A DNA stretch of 64,000 nt from Carnegiea gigantea (taxonomy: Eukaryota > Streptophyta > Magnoliopsida > Caryophyllales > Cactaceae): contig JAKOGI010001544.1 of the NCBI GenBank assembly GCA_029747015.1, forward strand, positions 124,501 to 188,500. The letters run 5' to 3'. Of the stretch, positions 46,325 through 58,570 are shown piece by piece (the stretch's first letter is position 1; each line of letters starts with the position of its first letter). The notes under the pieces were generated by a model. It ran no database searches. It was not told the origin of the DNA and saw nothing but the letters and a program-made list of their open reading frames with translations. A program made the position numbers and the translations under genes.

Positions 46325-49270
46325 GTGGCGAGAAATGTAGTGGTTCTAGCCAGTCCTCCGGGGGAAAGTGGGGATAGGAGGGGTTGAGGGTTTCGGAATG
46401 TGCGCCTAGCGTCTTGGAATATTGGGTTGCTTACGGGTAAGTCTGTAGAATTAGTTAAGTTGTTGCATCGGCATAGGATTAATATAGTGTGTGTTCAAGA
46501 GACGAAGTGGGTGGGGGCTAAAGTTAGAGAAGTTGATGGGTACAAGTTATGGTATTCGGGGTCTTTCAAGGCGAGGAATGAAGTTGGCATTTTGATTGAG
46601 GAGGAGTTGGTAGACTTTGTTGTTGAAGTGAGGCAGAAGAGTGACCGAATTATGGCCATTAAGGTTTTGGTAGGTTCAGAATTCATAAATGTAGTCAGTG
46701 TTTATACGCCCCAAATAGGTCTGCCGAACGATATTAAGAGGCTTTTTTGGGAGGAGTTGGATATGGTCATCCAGGAGATACCTTGGAGCGAGAAACTTTT
46801 CATAGGAGGAGACTTTAATGGCCATATTGGTGTTCACTCAGGCAGGTATGATTCGGCCCATGGGGGTTTTGGTTTTGAGGAGAAAAACAACGGAGGAGTT
46901 TCTATGCTGGACTTTGCAGTGGCCTATGAATTGTTGGTGGTAAACTCCTTTTCCAAGAAGAAGGAGGACCACTTGGTGACATTTAAGAGTGGCTCCGTGA
47001 ATACCCAGATTGATTACTTCCTGATAAGGGCGGATAGTCGGAGGTTTTGCAAGGACTGTAAGGTGATTCCTAATGAGTATATAGGAGCTCAGCATAGACT
47101 GCTAATGTTAGATGTGGAGTTCAAATGTTCAAAGTGGAAGAAGAGGAGAGTCGGGGACCCTAGGGTTAAGCGGTGGACCCTCACAAAGGATAACGCCATG
47201 TTATTAACAGAGAGGATTATTGAAGAAGGAGCTTGGAGGTGGGTAGAGGATGCAGATACAATGTGAAAAGCAATGGCAGATTGTATTCGAAGGTCGGCTA
47301 AAGAAGTCTTAAATACTTCTAGAAGGGGTAGTAACAAAATGGAGGGTGCCTGGTGTTGGAATGAGAAGGTAAAGGAGAAAGTCAGGGAGAAAAAAGAGGC
47401 ATATGCGGATTTCGTGAACAGCGGAGCAGATGGAGAGAGGGATGTTAGTAGAGCTAGATATAAGACAGCAAAAAAGGTAGCCAAGAAAGCTGTTGCGGTA
47501 GCTAAGAGCATGCCTTATGATAGGTTGTACCATAGACTGGAGACCAAGGAAGGGGAGGAGGATGTCTTTAAGCAGGCGAGGGCTAGGGAAAGAAGAACAA
47601 GGGATTTAGATGTTGTGAGGTGCATCAGGGATGAAAATGGTAAGGTGTTATTTGAGGATGCAGAGATCAAAGAGAGATGGCATAGATACTTTTCCAATCT
47701 CCTCAATGGTGAAGGGATGGAAGATTCCTGAAGTAGGGAACGAGAGTGTGGTGAGAGAAGTGCAGATCCGTGAGAGTGTGGTCATATCAGCAAAGACGAG
47801 ATTAAAGAGGCCATGAGGTAGATGCCCAACGGGAAAGCAGAGGGTCTAGATTAAATACCGGTGGAAGTGTGAAAGTGTTTGGGTGAGGAAGGTTTGGAGT
47901 GGCTAATGGAGCTTTTCAATGTTATTTTAAGGACTGCTAAGATGCCTGAAGAATGGAGGTCTAGCACAGTTATCCCTTTATACAAGAATAAAGGGGATAT
48001 TCAAGATTGTAATAATTTTAAGGGTATAAAGTTGCTCAGTCACACTATGAAATTATGGGAAAGGGTGATTGAAAGAAGGTTGCAAAAGGATGTTTCAATT
48101 TCAGAGAACTAATTTGGTTTTATGCCAGGCAGGTCGACCATAGAGGCGATTTACCTCCTTAGAAAACTTATGGGTTTGTATAGAGATAGAAATGTGGATC
48201 TCCATATGGTGTTCATTGACCTAGAGAAAGCTTATGATAGAGTTCTGCGTGAAGTTTTATGGAGATGCCTGGAGGAGAAAGGAGTGCTACCCTTATATAT
48301 TGAGTTATTAAGAATATGTACGAGAGAGGTAGGACGAGTGTTAGGACGCCAGGAGGGGTCACTAATGACTTCTTCATTGGTAGGGGCCTGCATTAGGGTT
48401 CTGCCTTGAGCCCTTCTCTTTTCACTCTAGTTATGGATGAACTTACAAGAGGGATTCAGGATGAGTTACCTTGGAGTATGCTTTTTGCAGATGACATTGT
48501 TCTTATTAATGAGACCAGACAAGGAGTTAATGATAAGTTGGAGCGATGGAGGCACACTCTGGAATCTAGAGGTTTTAGAGTGAGTAAATCGAAGATGGAG
48601 TACCTTCATTGTTGTTTTAGTGGAAGGGTAGATGCGGGGGGGAAGTCACCCTGGATGGGAGGCCGATACCTAAGGTCGATAAGTTTAAGTATCTAGGCTC
48701 GATCATTCAGCAAAATGGGGATATTGACGAAGATATTAACCAGCAAATAAAGTAGGTTGACAAAAATGGAAGTATACCTCAGGTGTGCTGTGTAATAAGA
48801 GGGTGCCCCTTGGATTGAACGGCAAAGTGTATCGCATGGTGGCTAGATCGACCGTTCTTTACGGATCGGAATGTTGGCCTCTAAAAAAGACGCATGTTCA
48901 AAGGCTGACGGTAGCAGAGATGAGGATGATAAGGTGGATGTGTGGTTATACGAGGATAGACAGAATTAGGAATGGAGTTATCAGGGACTTAGTTAAAGTA
49001 GCTCCCATTGGAGATAAGATAAGAGTAACAAGACTCCGATGGTTTGGTCATGTGAAAAGGAGGAGTGTGAATACTCCAGTGAGGAGATGTGAGAGCATCA
49101 GGATCAACATCCCCGAAGGCAGAAGAGGAAGGGGACGACCAAAGAAGAGTTTGGACGAGGTGATTAGAGAGGACTTGAAAGTTGCCGATTTGACGGAGGA
49201 TATGGCTCAGGATAAGAAGTTGTGGCAGGATAGGATTAAGACCGTAGATCGCAGAGAGTCGACTCCGTAG
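46325..49270 (+). pseudogene. RTE LINE endonuclease and reverse transcriptase ORF, disrupted
   Basis: From residue 1 at 46400 the endonuclease shows SWNIG (5-9), QETKW (33-37), GGDFNGHIG (136-144), DYFLIR (205-210) and QHRLL (231-235), so its catalytic residues are kept. A TGA at 47264, in place of a TGG in the sister copy, ends the first open part. The same frame continues to 47728. RT follows: VIPLYKNKGDIQDC, FGFMPGRST (48116-48142), [20 protein letters not shown] with the catalytic FADD at 48484-48495, then the C-terminal GSECWPLKK and RWFGHVKRR blocks to 49270. Other lesions are several stops at 47729-47865, TAA at 48110, frameshifts near 48305, 48640 and 48750, and TAG near 48389. An in-frame GTG at 46325 before ARNVVVLASPPGE may mark the original start, with a TGA before 46400. 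Confidence 0.92.
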
Positions 49271-49703
49271 TGTTCTTTTGGTTACTGTGGCTTAGTACTG
49301 GTAGAGGGTTTTTTTCGTATGTGGTGTTTGTATGTAGGTTGTACTGTCTTCCGAGAAGAGTTCTCGTCTGCTTACCGCTGGTTGTCCAAGTATATTGCCT
49401 TCCTCCATTATATTGTCCTTTTATTTCATAGTTTCAGCAACTGATCTTGTATTTATCTCTTATTTATCTCGGGCATCCCTTACTATAGAATCTTTCTTCT
49501 ATAAAATGTTTTCCCATTAAATGTTTTCGCAAAATCTTTCTTCTATAAAATATTTCCACAAAACTCTGTTCATGGGTCTCTTAGAATTAGCGTCTTTATG
49601 GGTTGGAATACTGGTAGAGGTAAGGTTGCCTACAGTTGGATCCCCCCAGACCCCGCGAAAGCGGGACTCACACTGAGAGTAGTAGTTGTTGTTGTTATTG
49701 TTG
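49271..49703 (+). other. 3' untranslated region and tail of the RTE LINE
   Basis: It includes a hairpin at 49652-49665 with stem CCCGC/GCGGG and a GAAA tetraloop, after GGTAAGGTTGCCTACAG. A TTG-rich tail ends at 49703. The same 3' motif, decayed, ends the copy at 4100. Confidence 0.85.
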
Positions 49704-50640
49704 TATTTACTTATTTATTTGTTTTGAAAATTAATTCTTAAATATTTTAATGGTCAAGTTTCAGTGACATTTCTTGATTATTTTATTAACTCCTTAGTCC
49801 TTATTGTAGTGTTTTTAACAACAAAGCTTGAGAGACAATTATAGCAGCTTTAAATTTATGTAACCGAAAAGCTTGTTGTGTATTGATTGATTGGCTCTTT
49901 GTAGCATATGCAATGATTTGCTGTTGTGCAATGGTTTTTAATTTCCAATTACAAAATATGAGTTGCTTAGTTGGGAGAGGGAATTAGATGTCGGTTGAGC
50001 AAGGGCTTTATGCCTCCTATCTTTAGATCTTTGAAGTATTATGTTTGAGAGATGGCATAATTTCAGTATATCATTTTATCATATTTCATACTTTTCTATT
50101 GTGAGGATTTGGGTGAGAAGTCGATTCAGAGTCGGTTCGGGGACCAATTTGCTGCATCCAAATAAGATCAACAGGTTGTTGAATCTTGGGAGGAGGTTGC
50201 ATCTTTTAATGAATTTACCTGTGCAGTGGGGGCATTTCTTCTCAAAAGAAAGTGCTTTGGCATGCTTCAACCTAGGCTACTTCTAAACTTTGTATATATC
50301 TCTATCTTTATCCCATCTATATATTTATCAAGCGTAGATTCTAATACTTAGTTTTGGACATAATCTTGATGTATTGTTCATGTTCTTATTGTATTTTTTT
50401 TTGTCGATACATGTTGCTATTTTTTGTTATGTTGAATTCTAGATTAATAGAAAAATTGTCCGCTGATTTTTGAGTATTTTTCACAAATATGTTCAACAAG
50501 TTTGGAGAAGAAAACACTACTTTTTTATTAATTTGGGAATATGTTAGTCTTACCTGAAAAATGAAAAATAAAAGAATTTATTACCATGCATGTGGTAACT
50601 ATTGTCATGAGTATGCTGCCTTTTGATTCCTTATAATTTA

Positions 50641-51073
50641 GGGCCCTGTTCGCCAAAATTAGCTGTTTAGGTAGCAGATAGCAGTTCAAGTAGCGGATAG
50701 CTGTTTGGATAGTGGATTGTATTTCTAATTTAGCTGTTAGCGGATAGCTGTTTAGATGAGCGGTTTAAACTAATGTGTTCGATAAATTTAGCTGTTAGGC
50801 TAGCTTATTAACGTAAATTGACATAAAAGGATATAGATAATTTCCAAAGATAAAATTTTTAAAGGATATTTTTTGGCTAAAGAATATGAAACGCTACTTT
50901 TAAATGTCAAATATTAATACTATTAGCTTTTCAAAAACGCTGCTTAAAATATTAAATGCTACTTGAAATACTAGTTAAAATACTAGTTTAACGAACACTA
51001 AAAATTAACTAATTAATGTATTGACTTGGTCAAAAACTAAACGTTACACCAAACATCGTTGCCGAACATGGCC
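50641..51073. mobile_element. MITE-like element with terminal inverted repeats
   Basis: The left end GGGCCCTGTTCGCCAAA is mirrored on the right: GTTGCCGAACATGGCC, the reverse of GGCCATGTTCGGCAAC. The interior has repeated AGCGGATAGCTGTTT words and no ORF. The TSD is not clear (TTA/TAG next to the ends), so hAT and PIF/Harbinger both remain possible. Confidence 0.65.
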
Positions 51074-52927
51074 TAGATAAACAATGATCATAAATCTATG
51101 TTTAGATACATTTAATCTAGCCATGATTGGCAGATGATAAGCCATAATCAGGACCTAAAAGATATGGATATAAATACGAGGTCATTGAGTTGATGAAAGG
51201 CATGCAATGTGATTAATTTCCTCATGTGATATGCTCTTTGGTGTTATTGTTTTTGAAAACCATATAGGAAACATTATTTCAAATTTTTTTAATTTATTTA
51301 TCGTGGGTTCGTAACTAGGGCTTGTTACTTGGCTAGATATTGAATAATATGGTTTGACTATTGTACTTCTAGCTATTGTTGTGTATAGATTCTCATCGAT
51401 ATGTTTTTGCGTGTGGTAGACATAACATATATTCGAGATATGATTGTTATGGAATGAGTGTTTGATGTTCTGTTGTTGGATGTTTATGTAATTCCCGTGA
51501 GTTTTAACATATGTAATCTTGTATGGCGTGATTATATAGAACAAAGCTTGGCAAAGATTAGTGACTTCGTAAACAACAATGTTCTAACGCCATTTTAATT
51601 TTTCCCTATTGGAGGAATTCTCTCTTATTATTAATCATGACTGGTGAGGCGGGCTCAACTAATGCACTGAATGCAGTTGCCTACTTCATTATAACATGCT
51701 ATAAATTGAAAGAGGGAGTATTCTACTCTTAGTCTTTTGAAATTTTGACGTGAATATGTCATTTTGTATGATTTATGGTCTAGTTATCTTGATACATGAG
51801 AATATAGATTTCTGATTGCATTTTGATTGTTGTGTTATGATAAAACTTAATTTCTTAACATGGTTGGTATCATGATAAAATTATTGGTGGTGATCTACAC
51901 TTACGTATATGGAATTTCTGATCACTTGTACCCACAAATATGATGACCTATATAGATACATGATGACATGCAATGTTCAAGGTTTGTATCTATATTGTGA
52001 TGATTCATGCATTAGCATGGTTAGATGAATATTTGATTGAGTCATATTAATATGCGAATTCTATTAGTGTCACTGTATTATTGCTGAACCTCTAAATGAA
52101 TTGATTTGAGTTGATTTTGAGGGTAATATTACACATTCATATTATACATGAGGAACATAGCTAATTTGTTATATTGGGTATAACGTACATGATATAAATT
52201 GAAGTTGGATCTCTAGTCACAAATGTGGGGTGCTTTGTAATTTATAAAATTCTATTGTTTGTAAATAGCATTAGTTTTGGTTAATTGTATCATTGTCATT
52301 GTTTCATTATGATGATCATATATCTTTTAATGGAGTTAGCATCCCATTTGGTCAGAACCATGACTTTTAAATTAATGCTAAAATTGTGGGCGTTCTCCAC
52401 ATTTGAATCATGTATTTGCATATCATGGAATGGAATTTTGATGGGAAATATTTATATGCAAATTTGTTGAGATTATACCAGACCAATGTGGGAGTTACAT
52501 TTCGTATTTATAATATAAGGCATAATGTATTTATTAGAAATGGTCGTAAATTTTATATGAGTTGGTTACATGTTTAACAGATGAGTACTTTATAGTTGAG
52601 TGACATTATACTCGAGGAGGGCATGGTGGACAGTTTGTTGCATTGTGATGAAAGCCAACACATGTATAAAGATGGTCATATAAGTTAAGATATAAAATAA
52701 AAACAGGTGTGCTTAGTTTGTTGATGGTATGTTGGATAATGAGGAGAGCTATTTAACCCATTATGGTTAATATTATGAGTTTCTTAACCTTTTAGAGTTC
52801 ATCAATTACAAGTATACTATTATTGACGAGATAAAATCTCTTATACGAATTGTGTGGTCTTGTGACATAGAGACATATGGTGGCCTTGGTGAGCATCAAG
52901 AGGAAGGTAACATAGTCAAATAAAGCA

Positions 52928-52929
<2 letters not shown>

Positions 52930-53007
<78 letters not shown>
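52930..53007. repeat. (TA)n microsatellite
   Basis: An uninterrupted TA run of nearly 80 bases, followed by GATGATGATGATG. Open frames with Tyr-Ile repeats here are artefacts. Confidence 0.95.
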
Positions 53008-53011
<4 letters not shown>

Positions 53012-53263
53012 ATGATGATGCCAAATGGGCATACATAAAGATTTGGCATCAGTCTAACTACATCATTGAGATGTCTATTATACAAAAAGAGACAACATTG
53101 AGTTGATAGTATCATTGAGGGAAATGAGATTGAAGCCTAAAAGTAAGTCACCACAGTAGATGCCCATCTTCGTGGAATGGAGATTCCATGAACGCAGTTC
53201 AACGGAAAATAATGAAGTTGTTAAATATGGGTGACTTGGAAAAGTACAATTATTTTACAAATA

Positions 53264-53368
<105 letters not shown>

Positions 53369-53870
53369 GTATATATATAAATTAAGCAGGATTATCCGGT
53401 CTCATTCCTAAGAAGATGAAGTGCTCTTTATGTGACGTTTGATGTTGAGGTTAGATTCCTCTTAATGAATCCGAAGGCGTATGTTTTGCATGGTAGTTTA
53501 GTCACATATCACCCTTGGAGGATTCAGCTAAGTGAGTGTGGTCATGGGGTCCCTGTTATGGGAACATGGGCTACTCCCTAATAACACTCATGACACGAGA
53601 TTCACTCCGCATGACCGAAATATGTGGCGCTGACAGAACCATGATGATTACTTATACCATGTGTGTGGTGGCTTGAAATTTAGCTACAAGGGCCTTAGTT
53701 CAAGACATTTATATGTTAGTACTATCCTGCAGATGGAGAACCATTTACACTTAGTATAGGTCTAGACCTCGAAGGTACCTACACACCTATTACATGGCAT
53801 TATGTGCTCGTTATATAAAAGTATTTTCTTCAATTTTTTAAAGTGTATAATTTTAAATCATGTAGAGGAT

Positions 53871-54663
53871 TGTTGGAAAATATAATTTAAAATTAATTAT
53901 TTACTTATTTATTTGTTTTGAAAATTAAATTCTCAAATATTTTAATGGTCAAGTTTCAGTCACATTTCTTAATTATTTTATTAACTCCTTATTATAATGT
54001 TGTTAATAGCAAAGCTTGAGAGACAATTTATAATAGCTATAAATTTATGTATTGAGAGACATTTCTTAGTAATTTATGCATTGGTTTGGTGTTGTGGAAC
54101 AATTTTCAATTTTCAATTATAAAATATGAGTTGCTCGGTTGGGAGAGGGAATTGGATGTGGATTGAGCAAAGGCTTTAAGAAAATTTCCTCCTATCGTTA
54201 GAACTTTGACAATATTATGTTTGAGAGATGGCACAAATTGACAATTAAATATCATTTTACCATATTTCATATTTTTTGATCATGATCATGTGGGTAAGAG
54301 GTTTGTTTGGAGTCCTACTAGTTGCATCCAAATAGAACCAATGGGTTGCCGAATCCTAGGAGGAGGCTGCACTTTTTAATGAATTTACCAATGCAGTGGG
54401 GGCGTTTCTTCTCCCAAGAAAGTGCTTTGGCATTCTTGGACCCAGATTACTTCTAAACTTTATATATATCTCTATCTTTATCTCACCTATATATTTATCA
54501 TATGTAGATTCTAATACATAGTTATGGACGTATTGATGTATTTTTCATGTTTTTATTGTATTTTTATGTCGATACATGATCCTATTTTTTTAGATGTTGA
54601 ATCCTAAATTAATAAAAAAGTTATCCACTGATTTTTGATTGTTTTTCACAAATATTTCTAGTA
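53871..54663 (+). repeat. 3' LTR of Copia-3, with the empty LINE target
   Basis: 793 bp. It contains the LINE target sequence once at 53898-53914 and is followed by the ATAGA TSD. Confidence 0.9.
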
Positions 54664-54711
54664 ATAGATGTCCTTGTCATGACAGTAGCTAACACCATCA
54701 ATTAACTATTG

Positions 54712-54841
54712 GAAGAGCTTTCGACACACTTTCTTAGGGATAAGGATGGCAATGGGGTGGGTATGGGCAGGTAGACGAAGAGCCTTCGACACACTTTCTT
54801 GGGAATAGGGATGGCAATGGGGCGAGTACGGGTAGGTAGAG
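54712..54841. repeat. 65-bp tandem duplication across the hAT junction
   Basis: GAAGAGC(T/C)TTCGACACACTTT starts units at 54712 and 54777. Each unit includes kinase exon sequence and the first 36 bases or so of the hAT element, so the duplication happened after the hAT insertion. Confidence 0.9.
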
Positions 54842-55368
54842 CCATACCTGTACTCATACCCATTTTCAAAAATTGTCTCATTCTATACTCCCACCTATCG
54901 GGTTTTAAAAAATAAATTCCACACCTATACCTATACCCATTAGGTTTTGCGGATTTGCAGGTTTTATTCGGGTTCACATTGAGAATGAAAATTAATACCC
55001 CTATGCAACCCATATTCAAGTACAATATATATTAGTGTGATTATAAGATTGCAAAGTTGTAATATTTAGAAAATATATTGTTTAGAAATGTGAAATCAAA
55101 TACATTATTGACTAATTTTTTGTTACAATAGTTTGGATTGGACTTAAACCAAGAAAACGTTAAACCAATATAATTCTTTTATTTTATTATAAAAACGGAT
55201 ATGGGTTGGATGCGGGTATGGAGCGGGTGAAGGCTATACCCATACCTGTACCCCTTTTTCAATACCCACTCCATACCCATTTAAAACTCATTTTCACCAC
55301 CCATTTGGGTTTTAAATGGGATAGGTTTTACGGTTTTCAAATGGATACGGATTTTATTGACACCCCCA
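54806..55368. mobile_element. Non-autonomous hAT element (563 bp)
   Basis: The left end TAGGGATGGCAATGGGG is mirrored on the right by ATTGACACCCCCA (reverse TGGGGGTGTCAAT). Flanking octamers CTTGGGAA (54798-54805) and CTCGGGAT (55369-55376) agree at 6 of 8, fitting the 8-bp hAT TSD. GGGTA/CCCATAC-rich subterminal sequence is present. No transposase. Confidence 0.8.
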
Positions 55369-56130
55369 CTCGGGATGCCTCTAAAAATGTACTAGGCTGC
55401 AAGAAAAGGGAACTCAAAGTGGCTATAAAAGGGTTGGGAGACTGTCCTACGATATGTTATATTGTCACGTGAACCGACCACCTACTATTTTGTCAAAAAA
55501 TTCTTTGCTATTCACATATTCTACGACCACGTATATCTTCATCTTGCTGGCCAGGACCTTGATTTTGAAAGTACTTGAGATTTAGTCCAATGTAAGCACA
55601 AACAGACTCCTCACTACTGCATAATTATTTGTCGGTTAAAGAGATTGTGGAGTTGTTTTAAAGCTACTAAGTTATAGAATCTATCATTTGGTGTTTCATC
55701 TATATTTACTCGGAGATATTTGTCTGTCTAGTATTTGACTCTATAGCAAACCCAATTATGAATATCACTGTTGGCCGGGCCTAATGTTTGGACATAAGCG
55801 CATAAAGAATGTTGCTCCTCTTGGATAGATCGAAACGTAGCGTGGATGTCAGTATAGTCCTGAGAAGAGGAAGGTTGGGATGAACTAGAGGTGCCTAGAT
55901 GGGTTGTAGAGGAGGTGGGGGTGCAGGATGAACTAGCTTGTCATCACCGGGCATACAAGAAAGATTATCTGAGTTCAAACGAGTAGTTCAGTCAACATTT
56001 AGAAGAAGCATGAGCCTGTTTCTAGGGTAAATCTAGACATACGACCACCCTCTATCATATAAAACATCATTTGCTCAAAGGCCACTATTGCTAACCTTTT
56101 ATACCCAGGCACTTTATCATGAGGGTTGGG

Positions 56131-56765
56131 TTAAATACTAACAGACCTAGCTATAGGGGCGATAAGACCACCAATCACTATCCTCTTGGCAGACCTAGTA
56201 GTTATACTCAACAATTGATTGGCAAAGAAAGAACTAGGGTCAAGACTTGTTCCTTCCAACGTACCATGTAAGAAATACAACTCGGACAAATGAGACACAT
56301 TTAAACGGTCATCCTGAGAAAACAATCCACATGCAATAACATGTTGGGCTACTCTAATGCAGGAGTTTCTAATAATGGTGTCTTTAGAGTGACTAGCAAC
56401 ATATTGATAGTTACAAGTTAAGGTATACTAAAATGCATTAGGATTAAACTCCTCAGGCACATGACGTCAGTTTAAATCCAAACTAGGTGAAAAATCAAAT
56501 ATGCTATTAAAAGCACTCAAATTCAACTCATAAAACTCCCTATTCAAGTACAATGAAATATAGCCCTCTTGATATCGAGGATCACTCGTGACTTTAACAC
56601 GCAAATACTTAAAAATTCCAATGTAAGTTCATGATATGTATGGTCATGATTCTCTGAAAATTGACCCATACCTCCACGTGCAAATAACCAACGAATATCA
56701 TCAAGCAACCCCAAACTAGTCAATAAATCTTCACCAAAATAACGAGTAGCAACTAGCAACAACAA
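56131..56765 (-). pseudogene. ATHILA ORF-1-like protein remnant
   Basis: The frame from 56765 shows GEDLLTSLGLLDDIRWLFAR and TYHELTLEFLS, wording I associate with the ATHILA ORF-1 family of plant Gypsy elements. A second open piece at 56131-56325 (LSELYFLHGTLEGTSLDPSS) continues the same strand. Stops lie between the two. Function of this family is not established. Confidence 0.55.
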
Positions 56766-57709
56766 GCTTACTACTCAATGCATTATATTTAGCAATATGC
56801 TCAGGATTAGTTAAACGAAGCAGGTTAGGAATATTTCTCGATTACTCACGTTTGTGGAAGTTCGAGAAACCCATTGGGGAGCTTGACTTGATGTCCCCAC
56901 TCCTTGAGTAATCCTTAATCTCTTTTTGGGTGCCATAGTTATGGAATGTGAATGGGTGTGGCTTCTTGAAGATCCTAACTATGAAGAAATGGGGGAAACA
57001 AAGGGGAAATGAAAAATTTGATGTAAAGAAAAGGTAATGGGAAAGATTATGAAAGAAAAGATGAAAAATTGAAGAAGAGAAGGTGAAGTTGGGATGTTTA
57101 GGATGTTTGGTATGGAGAGAGATGAATGAGAGAGAAAGAAGAGTAGAAAAGGGAAATTTGGGGGAGATTTCAAGCTTAGGTGAAGACAATAGAGAAAAAT
57201 GGAAGAATTTTGAGTGAAAATGGTAGAAAATTGAAAAAGGTGGATGTTTATGGAGGTTGTAGAGAGAGAAGGAAAGAGTTTAGAGAGAGTAGGAGTCAAG
57301 GTTGAAGGTGAATGGCTGAAAAATTCGGGCCAAAGGCCAAAGAAAAACCCTTAACCACAGAGAAGTAGGTTGTTACGGACTGTGGTAGTGGCCATGGAGG
57401 GTCCATGGTCAATCTGCCTTGGTATTTTTATAGGTTTCTGGGCAGGGGCTCCACGAACCATGGCCGACACCACTGGGGGTCCATGGTAGCTTCTGTTTGG
57501 AGTCTCTAAAACTCTCTTATTATATTTTTCTGATTTTTTTTTTTGTTTTCTCTCTTTTTTTAGTGTTTTTTTTTCCTTCTGTTTGTTCTTCTTTTTTTTA
57601 GGGGAAAAGGGTGCACTGTATACAATCAAATAAAAAGAAAAGATATTAAAAGGAACTTGGCATGCCTCCTAAGACCGCCCTTTTAAGGTCAACAGCTTGA
57701 ACTTCATAG

Positions 57710-58570
57710 TCATGTCGGCTCAGGATCAGTGAGGGTGTGGGTAGTAGGCATCTCAATAGGGTCTCCCACATCTCCCGATTTCCTCTTATCGCGAACCACG
57801 AAGTTGAACTCTTGCAATAGAAGGCACCACCTCAAGTAATCGGGATGGAAATCCTTCTTCAGCATCAAGTAGTGCCAAATAGTGTGATCCGCATGCAGAA
57901 TGAACTTATAGTGGACTCCATTAGACGAGCCACTACCAAACTCCACCCCTACATCAAAATCAAACTTAACTCCATCTATAGGGGGCAAGGACATCAATAC
58001 TCATGCAAACCTCCAATAATCGCTCATAGAACGCTCATTAATAGCACATGGCTCGTCTATGGTTATGCTAGGTGGCACAGGGGCAACAAATTCCACCTTA
58101 GTGTAATCAAGCTTGGGGCCCTCAGTAGAAACACAATTAGACATAGGAGGGTCAGTAGGACACAAATCATCAAACTTCTCAATCTTGTGAGAATCAGTCA
58201 CTTTATCACAAACAAATGAAGATGGGGAAAAATTTTGGTCTTCCAACAAATTAAACTTAGCATAACACTCCCCACATCAAATGCTAACCGCTTCCTTTTC
58301 ACATCTATCTTGCAACTGAAGTGGCTAGGAAGAGCTTCACTAAAATAATCTGGGTATAGGTGTCTTCGGCCATATCTAGGATGAGAAAGTCATTAAGCAC
58401 ACAAAAATCACCTATTTTTATGGGGACATCCTCCGAAATACCCAAAAAGGTACTTCACGGAATTATCCGATAATTGGAGTGAAGTAGGTGTTGGTTACAA
58501 CTGTCCAAAATCAAGCTTCTTGAAAATTTAATAGGGCATCAAACTCACACTTGAACTTAGATCACATAAA
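57710..58570 (-). pseudogene. Gypsy protease and RT/RNase H boundary remnants
   Basis: The protease-like part (58330-58570) reads CDLSSSVSLMPYSIFKK, in which the Asp-Leu-Gly-Ala active-site stretch is altered to DLSSS. The frame 58001-58249 is a linker-like charged segment. The frame 57710-57997 carries DYLRWCLLLQEFNF then VVRDKRKSGD, the typical start of Gypsy RNase H linkers. RT proper is deleted between them. Confidence 0.65.

Larger units (their letters stand above)
44669..49703 (+). mobile_element. RTE-clade LINE, nearly full length
   Basis: The element is bounded by a 17-bp perfect TSD (TATTTACTTATTTATTT at 44652-44668 and 49704-49720). The uninterrupted target appears once in the 3' LTR of Copia-3 (53898-53914). 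It comprises a 1.65-kb 5' region, one disrupted endonuclease-RT ORF (46325-49270) and a 430-bp 3' region ending in GTTGTTGTTATTGTTG. TTG-rich tails rather than poly(A) are typical of plant RTE elements. A second, older copy lies at 925-4100. Confidence 0.92.
44625..50498 (+). repeat. 5' LTR of Copia-3, split by a LINE
   Basis: Segments 44625-44668 and 49721-50498 together make about 822 bp. They match 53871-54663 collinearly, including AATATTTTAATGGTCAAG, GGTTGGGAGAGGGAATT-type and GTGCAGTGGGGGC blocks. Confidence 0.88.
54669..55557 (-). pseudogene. CIPK kinase exons upstream of the catalytic loop, split by a hAT element
   Basis: Exon 55470-55557 reads VLASKMKIYVVVEYVNSK then EFFDKIVGGRF, the hinge and helix D region of the kinase. 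After an intron ending CTTTTCTTGCAG (55397) the next exon starts at 55396. It is broken by a hAT insertion and resumes before 54797 with CRRLFQ or, in the duplicated copy, CRKLFQ. It then gives a stop and LIDGVSYCHDKDIY up to the Copia-3 junction. Removing Copia-3 and one ATAGA gives CHDKDIYHRDLK in frame. A further decayed piece at 55670-55731 resembles the KHPN-RFY region of the preceding exon. Confidence 0.82.

Noticed and set aside
53871..54663. An independent dispersed repeat unrelated to 49721-50498
   Set aside because: The shared TG start, ATAGA duplication and collinear match show it is the 3' LTR partner of the interrupted LTR at 44625.
54736..54805. The outer TAGGGAT as the true left end of the hAT element
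   Set aside because: It belongs to the 65-bp duplication; only the inner end has a matching octamer at the right side.
56842..57629. Phe/Ser-rich and Lys-rich minus-strand frames
   Set aside because: Low-complexity A/G-rich DNA inside the Gypsy remnant; no motif.
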